In this document: positions 44,134 to 51,545 of the stretch, in pieces
Layout: every line of letters begins with the position of its first letter
Position numbering within the stretch: the stretch's first letter is position 1
From: Acinetobacter sp. UBA3106
GTDB taxonomy: Bacteria > Pseudomonadota > Gammaproteobacteria > Pseudomonadales > Moraxellaceae
DNA length: 64,000 bases
NCBI GenBank assembly: GCA_002365595.1
Contig: DFAM01000023.1
Coordinates: 57,051 to 121,050, forward strand
Direction of reading: 5' to 3'
Made by a program: the position numbers and the translations under genes
The notes under the pieces: model-generated
What the model saw: only the letters and a program-made list of their open reading frames with translations
Told to the model about the DNA's origin: nothing
Databases searched by the model: none

Positions 44134-45399
44134 TTATGCCTCTTTGGCCGAATTGTCACAAGTTCTAATTAAAAGTGAGCTATAGGTGAATAATAGTACT
44201 ATTAATAGGCTATAAATAAATAAGGAATAGTTTCTTACGAATGTATAATCAGTTAATCCACAAATAAATGTAAATAAAACTATACATATGCCAGTTACAC
44301 AAATATTTCTATGCAATTCGCTAATATTATTTTTGAAAATTGTGGAAATAAAAATAAATAAAGGAAAAAATATTAATGTAGACATTCCTATGAAGCCTAG
44401 TATACCGTGGCTTGCAAGCTCTTGAGTAAAGAGATTATGTAAATGAGGTTGTTTTATCTTTAAAGTTAGCTGCTTTTCTAATTCTTCTGTACCTACTCCA
44501 TATAAAGGGTTTTTCTTAAAATTATTAAAAAATTCTTTATACATTAAAACTCTTAGCCCGGTACTGGACTCATTAAATTTTTCAATATTTTTAACTGATA
44601 AATCAGATTTAAAAGCCTCAATGCGATTTTGAATTGGAGAAGCTGGCGCAAATATTCCTATAATTCCTAAAAATAAGCATAATAAACAAGAAAAAATAAC
44701 TTTTTTAGATTGTTTTTTATAATAATAAATAAAAATAATTAAGAATATTATTAGTATACTTACCCATATCCCTCTTGATCCATGAAGACAAATCGTGAGG
44801 ATGTTTAACAGACTTAATGTGATAATTACATATGAAATTTTATTTTTATAAAAGAAAGAATAAATTAATGAAAATAATGATAAACAAATTATAGAATAGT
44901 CATAAATAATTATTGTATCTATACGTGCTACTAAATTATCACGATTAAATTTTTCTATTATATTTATATAGGTATTTAAAATTAAAGAAAATACACATGC
45001 TAAGGTAGCTAAAATATAAATTGTCTGAATCTTAATTTTTAAATTTTTAATAATAGTAGGGAGTAATAATAGTAAGAATGAATAAATATAAAAGTAAGGA
45101 TGATAATGTTTGATTTTGAATTGAGTTATGTGGAGATTACTATGTAATATATATTCATTTAATGTTATGAAAATCAAAGGAGTTATGCAAAATATTAGTA
45201 AATCTCTTGTTATTATTGTTTTTTTAAAAATTAATGTAATTAAAATAAAAAAAATAATAATAAAATCGAAAAAAAAGTATAGTGTTCCGATTGGATATAC
45301 TATTTTAAAAAAGAATATAGTGAGGATTATTAATGTAATCCATGAAAATATTTTTAATATTTTTTTCTGAGATAGCAAAGTTTTTTGTAAAGTCATCAT
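44134..45399 (-). CDS. O-antigen ligase-like polytopic membrane protein (Wzy_C family)
   Basis: A 421-residue protein with about ten or more membrane segments and a large periplasmic loop that includes FNESSTGLRVLMYKEF and NPLYGVGTEELEKQ, ending with HNLFTQELASHGILG. This H-N-x-F...G arrangement is the Wzy_C / WaaL-type ligase signature. Such enzymes join glycans to a lipid core or to proteins. The gene is among the most AT-rich in the window, which suggests acquisition. It sits 74 bases upstream of aspS on the same strand. Ligase versus polymerase cannot be decided from sequence. Confidence 0.82.
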   Translation of the reverse strand: MMTLQKTLLSQKKILKIFSWITLIILTIFFFKIVYPIGTLYFFFDFIIIFFILITLIFKKTIITRDLLIFCITPLIFITLNEYILHSNLHITQFKIKHYHPYFYIYSFLLLLLPTIIKNLKIKIQTIYILATLACVFSLILNTYINIIEKFNRDNLVARIDTIIIYDYSIICLSLFSLIYSFFYKNKISYVIITLSLLNILTICLHGSRGIWVSILIIFLIIFIYYYKKQSKKVIFSCLLCLFLGIIGIFAPASPIQNRIEAFKSDLSVKNIEKFNESSTGLRVLMYKEFFNNFKKNPLYGVGTEELEKQLTLKIKQPHLHNLFTQELASHGILGFIGMSTLIFFPLFIFISTIFKNNISELHRNICVTGICIVLFTFICGLTDYTFVRNYSLFIYSLLIVLLFTYSSLLIRTCDNSAKEA

Positions 45400-45611
45400 A
45401 GTAAATATGGTTGAAAGATGCTGCCATTATATACTTTAACAAGTAAAATTATTAACTTAAGATTTTTTTGTTCCAAACTTAGGATCTGAATTCCAATCGA
45501 CTTTCTCGCTATTAGCATAAAGTGACCAATGGAATGGCAAGATAAAATTTAATTAAAATATGTATATACATCTAATTTAGATGAGTATGCATTTTTTCTT
45601 GCAATGAAATT

Positions 45612-45632
45612 GAAATGTTATATTATAACATT
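45612..45632. promoter_or_regulatory. Zur operator upstream of the zinc receptor gene
   Basis: The core ATGTTATA-T-TATAACAT is a perfect palindrome, extended by GAA on the left. It matches the classical enterobacterial Zur box (GAAATGTTATA-N-TATAACATTTC) at almost every position. A TTGCAA at 45599 and TATTAT at 45621, 16 bp apart, form a plausible promoter whose -10 lies inside the box, so bound Zur would block transcription. Confidence 0.88.
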
Positions 45633-45662
45633 GTTCAGAAATTGCAGCCTAGAGTCCGTTCC

Positions 45663-47732
45663 ATGCTTCTCCATAAGAATTTAATTACATTGTCTATTTT
45701 TGCTGTTATTGCCCCAGCTGTTTTTGCTGATGAGGATGCTAAAACTCAACAACTCGCCACCCTTAAATTGCAGGCACATCCCTTAGTACAGTCAGCTGCA
45801 GATTTTGCAGTGGCTGATCAAGTGATTGATCACAAAAAGCTTGCCGAAGGCGGTACGAGCATTGGTGACGCTTTGGCGGGTGAGCTTGGGGTATCTTCGA
45901 ACCAGTATGGTTCAGGTTCAAGCCGTCCAGTCATTCGCGGACAGGACGGTGCGCGGGTAAAAATCTTGCAGCATGCTTCTGAAACAGCCGATGTCTCTAC
46001 GCTTTCACCAGACCATGCAGTAACGGTTGATCCTATTCTGGCGAAACAGGTCGAGATTATTCGTGGACCATCGACTTTGCTGTATAGCGCAGGAAAAGTG
46101 GGTGGACTGGTCAATGTCACCGATAATAAGATTCCAGCGCAAATGCCTGAAAAGGGTTATGAAGGTCAGCTGGGCTTACGTTACAACACGGGTAGTGATG
46201 AAAAACTGGCTAGTGCGGGTGCCACGGTGGCTTTAGCCGATCAGGTGGCTTTACGTGTAGAAGGCTCAAAACGTGATGCCAACAATTATATCGCACCCGG
46301 TTATTTCCATGATCATGATGGCGAGTTAGAAAAAGAACGCCGCGTCGGCAATACCTTTGCTGAAGGTGAAACGGTCAATGTCGGATTGTCCTGGATTCAT
46401 GACCGCGGTTTTAGCGGGATTTCATACAGTAACCGTCAGGACCAGTATGGCTTGCCGGGCCATAGCCATGAATATGAAGACTGCCATCCGCATGATAATG
46501 AACTCTTTTGTGGTGACCATTCAGGTCATGCACTGGACCATGATGAACATGATCATGATGAAGAACATGGTCATGCAGCCGGACCGTGGGTCGATTTGAA
46601 AACAGAACGCTATGATTTTCGCACCGAACTTAATGATCCTTTTGCCGGCTTTCAAAAGCTGCGTGCCCATGCCAGCTATACTGACTACAAGCATGATGAA
46701 ATTGAAGAAAATGCTGTGCAAACCAGCTTTAAAAGTAAAGGCTATGATGCACGTTTAGAACTGGTCCACAATCCGATTGCCAACTGGGAAGGGATGATCG
46801 GTGCTCAATATAACCAGCAAAAACTGGATATTACTGGGGCAGAAGCCTTACTGGATCCGAACAAAACCCAGAAATGGAGTCTGTTTGCCCTAGAGCATAA
46901 ACAGTTTGATGATGTACACGTCGAATTGGGTGCACGTTTGGATCAGCAAAAAATTGACATCGATTCCAATAAAAAAGACTTTGATGATTATGGTTTTTCC
47001 TACTCAGGCGCGCTGAACTGGGAATTTGCGCCGAGCTATAAATTATCACTGGTCGGTTCGCATCAAGAACGTCTGCCTTTGGCGCAAGAACTGTATGCCA
47101 ATGGCAAACATTTTGCGACCAATACTTATGAACGCGGCAATGAAAACCTGGCTGCAGAAAAATCCAATAATCTGGAGCTGGGCCTGCACTATGAAAATGG
47201 TCCGCTGGATTATCATGTACATGTCTATCACAACTGGTTTGACAACTACATTTATGCGGCAACCACAGATAAATTTGAAAACTTCCGTCTGGTGGATTAC
47301 ACCCAAGATAAAGCCAAGTTTTATGGCGCTGAAGCAGCTGCTTCTTATGCACTGAGTGATACCTATAAAGTGGGTGTGTTTGGCGATTATGTGCGGGGCA
47401 AAATCGAGAGTGAAAATGCACCTCGCGTTCCGGCAGGGCGTCTAGGAACCAAAGTGGATGCGAGTTTTGATGATCACTGGTCAGGTCTGGCTGAGTATTA
47501 TCATGTGTTTAAGCAAGACAAGACGGCCAGCTATGAACAGGAAACTAACGGCTACAACATGTTGAATGTGGGTCTGTCTTATGCGGGCCAACTGAAAGAT
47601 CGCAACGATTACCGCGTGTATTTTAAAGCCAATAACCTGCTGGATGATCAAGTCTATTCACACGCTTCATTCTTGTCGAATATTCCACAAGTAGGACGTA
47701 ACTTTACTGTGGGTCTGGAAGTGGGTTTCTAG
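45663..47732 (+). CDS. znuD: TonB-dependent zinc receptor (ZnuD-like)
   Basis: A 689-residue outer-membrane receptor with signal peptide (cleavage after VFA, residue 22), a plug domain (RPVIRGQDGARVKIL, EIIRGPSTLLYSAG) and a beta-barrel ending in aromatic-rich strands (NFTVGLEVGF). A loop at about 267-304 is packed with His and Asp and has two cysteines (C274, C283), matching the zinc-capturing loop of ZnuD. The start at 45663 is chosen because an earlier in-frame start lies inside the Zur box. It imports zinc under limitation. Confidence 0.9.
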   Translation: MLLHKNLITLSIFAVIAPAVFADEDAKTQQLATLKLQAHPLVQSAADFAVADQVIDHKKLAEGGTSIGDALAGELGVSSNQYGSGSSRPVIRGQDGARVKILQHASETADVSTLSPDHAVTVDPILAKQVEIIRGPSTLLYSAGKVGGLVNVTDNKIPAQMPEKGYEGQLGLRYNTGSDEKLASAGATVALADQVALRVEGSKRDANNYIAPGYFHDHDGELEKERRVGNTFAEGETVNVGLSWIHDRGFSGISYSNRQDQYGLPGHSHEYEDCHPHDNELFCGDHSGHALDHDEHDHDEEHGHAAGPWVDLKTERYDFRTELNDPFAGFQKLRAHASYTDYKHDEIEENAVQTSFKSKGYDARLELVHNPIANWEGMIGAQYNQQKLDITGAEALLDPNKTQKWSLFALEHKQFDDVHVELGARLDQQKIDIDSNKKDFDDYGFSYSGALNWEFAPSYKLSLVGSHQERLPLAQELYANGKHFATNTYERGNENLAAEKSNNLELGLHYENGPLDYHVHVYHNWFDNYIYAATTDKFENFRLVDYTQDKAKFYGAEAAASYALSDTYKVGVFGDYVRGKIESENAPRVPAGRLGTKVDASFDDHWSGLAEYYHVFKQDKTASYEQETNGYNMLNVGLSYAGQLKDRNDYRVYFKANNLLDDQVYSHASFLSNIPQVGRNFTVGLEVGF

Positions 47733-47800
47733 AAAATCTTATTCTGAAATCTGCTGATCCAAACAGGTGAAACAGAAATCCTCTTGATAAATCAAGCAAT

Positions 47801-47835
47801 AAAACCTAGTCTGATGATATTGGACTAGGTTTTTT
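47801..47835 (+). terminator. Intrinsic terminator after znuD, ending next to the following start codon
   Basis: AAAACCTAGTC pairs with GACTAGGTTTT around an 11-base loop, followed by a T run to 47835. The next gene's ATG is at 47839, so the hairpin also covers where a ribosome-binding site would be. Confidence 0.85.
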
Positions 47836-47838
47836 GTT

Positions 47839-49302
47839 ATGCGTATTTTTCAACGAATTCATCAGAAACTGAACTGGTCACGCCGTCGTTATATCAGCGT
47901 GATTATCGGTTTGCTGGCTTTGGGATATCTCTCCTCGGCCATTTATCATACTTATAAGCCGTTGCCTGAAGGCCTGAATTTTAGCGGTAAGTTGCGTCAT
48001 GCTGAGGTGAAGTTTATTGCAGATCAAACCTATCTGGATGCGACTGGAAAACAGCAGCAAGACCATCATATTTTTAATGAAATGTTAAAGTTGATTGATG
48101 AAGCGCAGACCACCATTGTACTGGACATGTTTTTATTCAATAGCGAAGTAGGGGAATCGACCTTAGCGCATCGCCCACTCGCACAACAGCTCACCGATGC
48201 CTTAATTGCAAAACGCGGCGTTCAGCCAAATATTGAAATTAAAGTCATTACCGATCCGATTAATTCTGTCTATGGTGGTCTTGCACCCAAACATTATCGT
48301 CAGTTAAGAAACGCAGGCATTGATGTGATTGAAACGGATTTAAGACCACTGCGTGCATCCAATCCAATATGGTCGGGCTTCTGGTATCTCTGTTGTCAGG
48401 ATGCCGGTAATAATCCTGAAAAAGGCTGGCTCGCCAATCCATTTGGTCAGGAAAAAATTACCCTGCGCAGTTATTTTAATCTGTTTAATTTCAAGGCCAA
48501 TCACCGTAAAACCTTGGTGGCAGATACAGCTGAAGGCTGGAAAGCTTTGGTGACTTCGGCCAATCCGCATGATGGCAGTTCGCGGCATTCCAACGTTGCC
48601 TTGCTGGTAACGGGTAATACCGCAATTGATGTATTAAAAACCGAACAGGTAGTCGGCCGAATGTCCAAAGGTGACATTCCTATGGTGATTACCGGGGAGT
48701 TTCAGGGTGATCAGTCTTTACCTCAGGTTCAGGTATTGACGGAAAAAGCCATTTACGATGCAACCCTCAAACTGATTGAAACTGCCAAACCCAAAGAGCA
48801 GATTGATTTGGCCATGTTCTATTTGTCTGAACGACATATTGTGAAAGCCTTGATTGCAGCGCATGAGCGTGGAGTTAAAGTTCGTGTCTTGCTCGATCCG
48901 AATAAGGATGCTTTTGGGCGGAAGAAAAATGGTATTCCTAACCGGCAAGTGGCTTCTGAATTAAATGCTGCCGGTGTGCCGGTGCGTTGGTGTAATACTC
49001 AGGGTGAGCAATGTCATAGCAAGATGATCATCAAAGCAAATGCACAGCAGTCAAACCTGATTTTAGGTTCAGCCAATTTCACTGCACGGAACATCAAAAA
49101 CTATAATCTGGAAACCAATTTACGCGTGGTTGGTTCATCACAAGCAGCTGTATTTACGGATGCTCAAGCTTATTTTGATACGGCTTGGGCCAACTTGAAT
49201 GGTAAAAACATGAGTGTGGATTACCGTCAATATGCAGATGAATCGAAAATGAAATATGTGATTTATCGTTTTATGGAATGGAGCGGGTTGTCGACGTTTT
49301 AA
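47839..49302 (+). CDS. Phospholipase D-family protein with two HKD motifs
   Basis: A 487-residue protein with one N-terminal membrane segment (about 18-38) and two PLD half-sites: NHRKTLVADTAEGW with TSANPHD, and CHSKMIIKANAQQ with LGSANFTARN. These give the paired HxK catalytic histidines of the superfamily, which includes cardiolipin synthases and phosphodiesterases. The long first half with FNLFNFKANHRK resembles membrane-bound cardiolipin-synthase-like proteins. The substrate is unknown. A terminator hairpin directly precedes the ATG, so a dedicated promoter is not obvious. Confidence 0.87.
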   Translation: MRIFQRIHQKLNWSRRRYISVIIGLLALGYLSSAIYHTYKPLPEGLNFSGKLRHAEVKFIADQTYLDATGKQQQDHHIFNEMLKLIDEAQTTIVLDMFLFNSEVGESTLAHRPLAQQLTDALIAKRGVQPNIEIKVITDPINSVYGGLAPKHYRQLRNAGIDVIETDLRPLRASNPIWSGFWYLCCQDAGNNPEKGWLANPFGQEKITLRSYFNLFNFKANHRKTLVADTAEGWKALVTSANPHDGSSRHSNVALLVTGNTAIDVLKTEQVVGRMSKGDIPMVITGEFQGDQSLPQVQVLTEKAIYDATLKLIETAKPKEQIDLAMFYLSERHIVKALIAAHERGVKVRVLLDPNKDAFGRKKNGIPNRQVASELNAAGVPVRWCNTQGEQCHSKMIIKANAQQSNLILGSANFTARNIKNYNLETNLRVVGSSQAAVFTDAQAYFDTAWANLNGKNMSVDYRQYADESKMKYVIYRFMEWSGLSTF

Positions 49303-49319
49303 TTTTGATTTATGAATAG

Positions 49320-49391
49320 AAATCCCTCCTAACCTCCCTTTAAGAAAGGGAGGAAAGTCCCTCTTTGAAAAAGAGGGATTTAGGGAGATTT
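49320..49391. repeat. Compound palindromic repeat (outer stem enclosing two hairpins)
   Basis: Outer arms AAATCCCTCCTAA and TTTAGGGAGATTT enclose two perfect hairpins: CCTCCCTT-taag-AAAGGGAGG (49333-49353) and TCCCTCTTT-gaa-AAAGAGGGA (49358-49378). The three stems could form a cruciform or three-way junction. Short CCCTCC-type palindromes of this sort are dispersed in Acinetobacter intergenic regions. It may also end transcription of the two converging genes. Confidence 0.75.
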
Positions 49392-49400
49392 CATTTTTTT

Positions 49401-49967
49401 TTAATTTTTTGGCTCAGGATTAGGCGGAACCATCTGATCCAGATCTTTATCAGAGAGTTTATCCAGCTCGTGTAAATCTGTTTTAATTTTCCACTGGCTT
49501 TCATCTTCAACCGGCTGAGGTAAACGTGCCTCTAACCAGTCACAGACGACATCGGGTGTAAAATCTGGATGATTGCACTGAATCACCCAAGCCAAAAAGT
49601 CTTTGGCTTCACCATTCATATAAGGTGGCGGAGAGACAGGCAAAAACTGTGTCGGTAAACGCTCATTCTTGGAAATGTAATTCAATACATGACCTAGTTC
49701 CTGTACGGTTTGCCAGGCCAGAGGGTGTTCAATATTGATTTGAAATTTAAACCACCAGGCATGATGACCATCTGAACCATAGGCATTAATTAAAGATTCT
49801 TGAATACTTGGAACCTTGCAAAAGAATTGATGTAGGCGGTCAAAACTTAAATCAGACACTCTGTTTGATCCCATAATAAAAAACAGTATTTTAGCATATT
49901 CAGCATTTGAGTCGGGATGTCTCTCAATAGAAAATCCGTGAACTATTTCATTTACAAAACTTTGCAT
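49401..49967 (-). CDS. Conserved-looking hypothetical cytosolic protein
   Basis: A 188-residue protein without signal peptide or membrane segments. It has a Trp- and His-rich central part (GSDGHHAWWFKFQINIEHPL) and a Pro-rich, acidic C-terminus (LDQMVPPNPEPKN). Codon use matches the surrounding genes, so it is probably real. I do not recognise a family. It stands alone between two palindromic repeats. Confidence 0.7.
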   Translation of the reverse strand: MQSFVNEIVHGFSIERHPDSNAEYAKILFFIMGSNRVSDLSFDRLHQFFCKVPSIQESLINAYGSDGHHAWWFKFQINIEHPLAWQTVQELGHVLNYISKNERLPTQFLPVSPPPYMNGEAKDFLAWVIQCNHPDFTPDVVCDWLEARLPQPVEDESQWKIKTDLHELDKLSDKDLDQMVPPNPEPKN

Positions 49968-50043
49968 TTGCTGTTTTTTTATTCATTTTTTATCCTACAC
50001 TCGGGATTAAAATAAGTTTTATACAGTAGGTGGGGGGGCTCTT

Positions 50044-50517
50044 ATGAAGTTAGCAGTTCTTTGTGCTTTGAGTGGCATGCTACTCTTGGGAGCTTCTGCA
50101 ACAACGCAGGCGGAAAATCGCTGGTCAAATTATCGCGGGGTAGATACTACCAAGTATCAACCTCGTCCCTACTATCCGCAAAATCATTATCCACAAAACA
50201 GTTATCCTCAAAATCACTATTCGTATCAGCAGCGAAATTATCCACAGCGCTATCCGAATTATCCGCAGCGTCCACCGCATCATCAGAATTATCCGGTCAT
50301 TCAGAATGGCGTTAGCATTCAATATCAGGCACCTACGACCATCACACAAAACTCTCAAAGTTATAGCTGGGTGAATGGTGATCCGAGAACGGCACGAATT
50401 GAAAGCTCAAGTACGACCTTTATCAGTGATTGGGAGCGTTTAGGTTTACCTGCACCGCCGACTGGCACCTATTGGATATATGAAAATGGTCGTTATGTGT
50501 TGGTGCCGAATCGCTGA
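50044..50517 (+). CDS. RcnB-like periplasmic protein with Tyr-Pro-Gln repeats
   Basis: A 157-residue secreted protein with signal peptide (cleavage after TQA, about residue 23). Residues about 40-85 are a low-complexity tract of YPQN and NYPQR units rich in His, Tyr and Gln. The C-terminal DWERLGLPAPPTGTYWIYE followed by RYVLV matches the RcnB family, whose E. coli member acts in nickel/cobalt homeostasis. The repeat tract could bind metal or be a disordered linker. The stretch upstream contains a GGGGGG run before the start. Confidence 0.75.
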   Translation: MKLAVLCALSGMLLLGASATTQAENRWSNYRGVDTTKYQPRPYYPQNHYPQNSYPQNHYSYQQRNYPQRYPNYPQRPPHHQNYPVIQNGVSIQYQAPTTITQNSQSYSWVNGDPRTARIESSSTTFISDWERLGLPAPPTGTYWIYENGRYVLVPNR

Positions 50518-50523
50518 TTTGAA

Positions 50524-50589
50524 ACCTCTCCCTAACCCTCTCTTGCGCTTCACTTTAAAAGCAGTGCTTTAAAATGCGCTCAGGAGAGG
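50524..50589. repeat. Imperfect CCTCTCC-type palindromic repeat
   Basis: CCTCTCC at the left pairs with GGAGAGG at the right. Inside, GCGCTTCACTTTAAAAGC faces a matching GTGCTTTAAAATGCGC, making a long imperfect hairpin. It is related in style to the repeat 1.2 kb upstream and lies between two converging genes. Confidence 0.65.
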
Positions 50590-50602
50590 CAATTATGCTA
50601 GT

Positions 50603-51100
50603 TTAAGCCAATTCATCATCTTGGGGTTGTGGAGTTTTACCTTCAGGCAATGGCTTTTCTGAGTGTTTATCGCGAATCACCGACGGATAGGTCCAGGAAG
50701 AAAAACGCACCACCAAAATCGAAAATGCCAGAATCAGAATTGAACCGGTAATAATGACCAGATCCATATCGGCTTTATGGTCATGTTGGATATCTGAAAT
50801 AAGTAAACGGGTCAGTGCAGTAATGGCAATATAAATTAAAAAACGCACTGGCATATGATTGGTTTTGAAGTAAATACCCACCATGGCACCCAATTCAAGA
50901 TAAATAAACAGCAGCAAAATATCGTCAATGCTTGCAAATTTTTTAATGGTTAAAATTTCAAATACCGTATGTCCGGCAGACCAGATCACCATACAGCCAA
51001 TAATAAACAGGGCAATATAGTGAAAACTTTCTACGGCGATATTTCCGAAACGGTCGAGGAGGGTCTCAATTTTTTCAACTTTGCTATCAGGTTTTGGCAT
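50603..51100 (-). CDS. PsiE-like inner-membrane protein
   Basis: A 165-residue protein with four predicted membrane helices (about 26-46, 60-80, 85-104, 112-132). The features IDDILLLFIYLELGAMVGIYF and MPVRFLIYIAITALTRLLI are typical of the phosphate-starvation-inducible PsiE family. The C-terminus is polar and Pro-rich. The biochemical role of PsiE is not established. It is monocistronic. An RBS (GAGG) lies just upstream of the start. Confidence 0.83.
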   Translation of the reverse strand: MPKPDSKVEKIETLLDRFGNIAVESFHYIALFIIGCMVIWSAGHTVFEILTIKKFASIDDILLLFIYLELGAMVGIYFKTNHMPVRFLIYIAITALTRLLISDIQHDHKADMDLVIITGSILILAFSILVVRFSSWTYPSVIRDKHSEKPLPEGKTPQPQDDELA

Positions 51101-51268
51101 CTTTTCCTCCTGTATCTTGAATGGTTATTTAGATGAATTATCATGCAATTTTCATGCACATTAGAAATGGAAAAATGAAAGATTATAAATAATTTAAGAG
51201 AGTGTATTTTTTTTATACTAAATTCATGTAATGTATGAATGGTTATTTCATTGATCAGGGAAAAGAAA

Positions 51269-51478
51269 ATGTTAGAAATAATTCAAACAAAAATTAATAA
51301 TTTACAGAATGGCAAAAAACTTATTTTAGGTTCAGGGATTAAAATGGACGAAATGCAGAAGCTGATTGCATTATGCGAAAATTTACAAGCCGAGGGGGTG
51401 ATTAAAATTGTGAAAATGAATCAAGACACACAGCGTGACAAAAAAAGTACAGATTCGATTGTTGTTGAGAAAATCTAA
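51269..51478 (+). CDS. Small hypothetical protein
   Basis: A 69-residue protein with no signal peptide or membrane helix. It is predicted helical and rich in Lys and Ile (MLEIIQTKINNLQNGKK). The ATG at 51269 has AGGG 8 bases upstream, better than the in-frame ATG ten codons earlier. A terminator follows. No family is recognised. Confidence 0.6.
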   Translation: MLEIIQTKINNLQNGKKLILGSGIKMDEMQKLIALCENLQAEGVIKIVKMNQDTQRDKKSTDSIVVEKI

Positions 51479-51493
51479 TTCATTTTTATCCAT

Positions 51494-51523
51494 AAAAACG
51501 CCTGCACATGCAGGCGTTTTTTT
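51494..51523. terminator. Bidirectional terminator
   Basis: AAAAACGCCTGCA pairs with TGCAGGCGTTTTT; shared by the small plus-strand gene and the minus-strand acyl-CoA dehydrogenase. Confidence 0.9.
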
Positions 51524-51545
51524 ATAGCTTATTTTTTATTTAAAA

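Noticed and set aside
45128..45370. An 80-codon plus-strand frame inside the O-antigen-ligase-like gene
   Set aside because: Low-complexity Lys/Ile sequence from the AT-rich complement strand; the membrane protein on the minus strand explains the region.
46831..47421. A 196-codon open frame on the minus strand inside the zinc receptor gene
   Set aside because: It is fully antisense to a well-supported coding sequence, is rich in His, Pro, Cys and Gln without domain pattern, and has no promoter or RBS; it reflects the codon use of the receptor.
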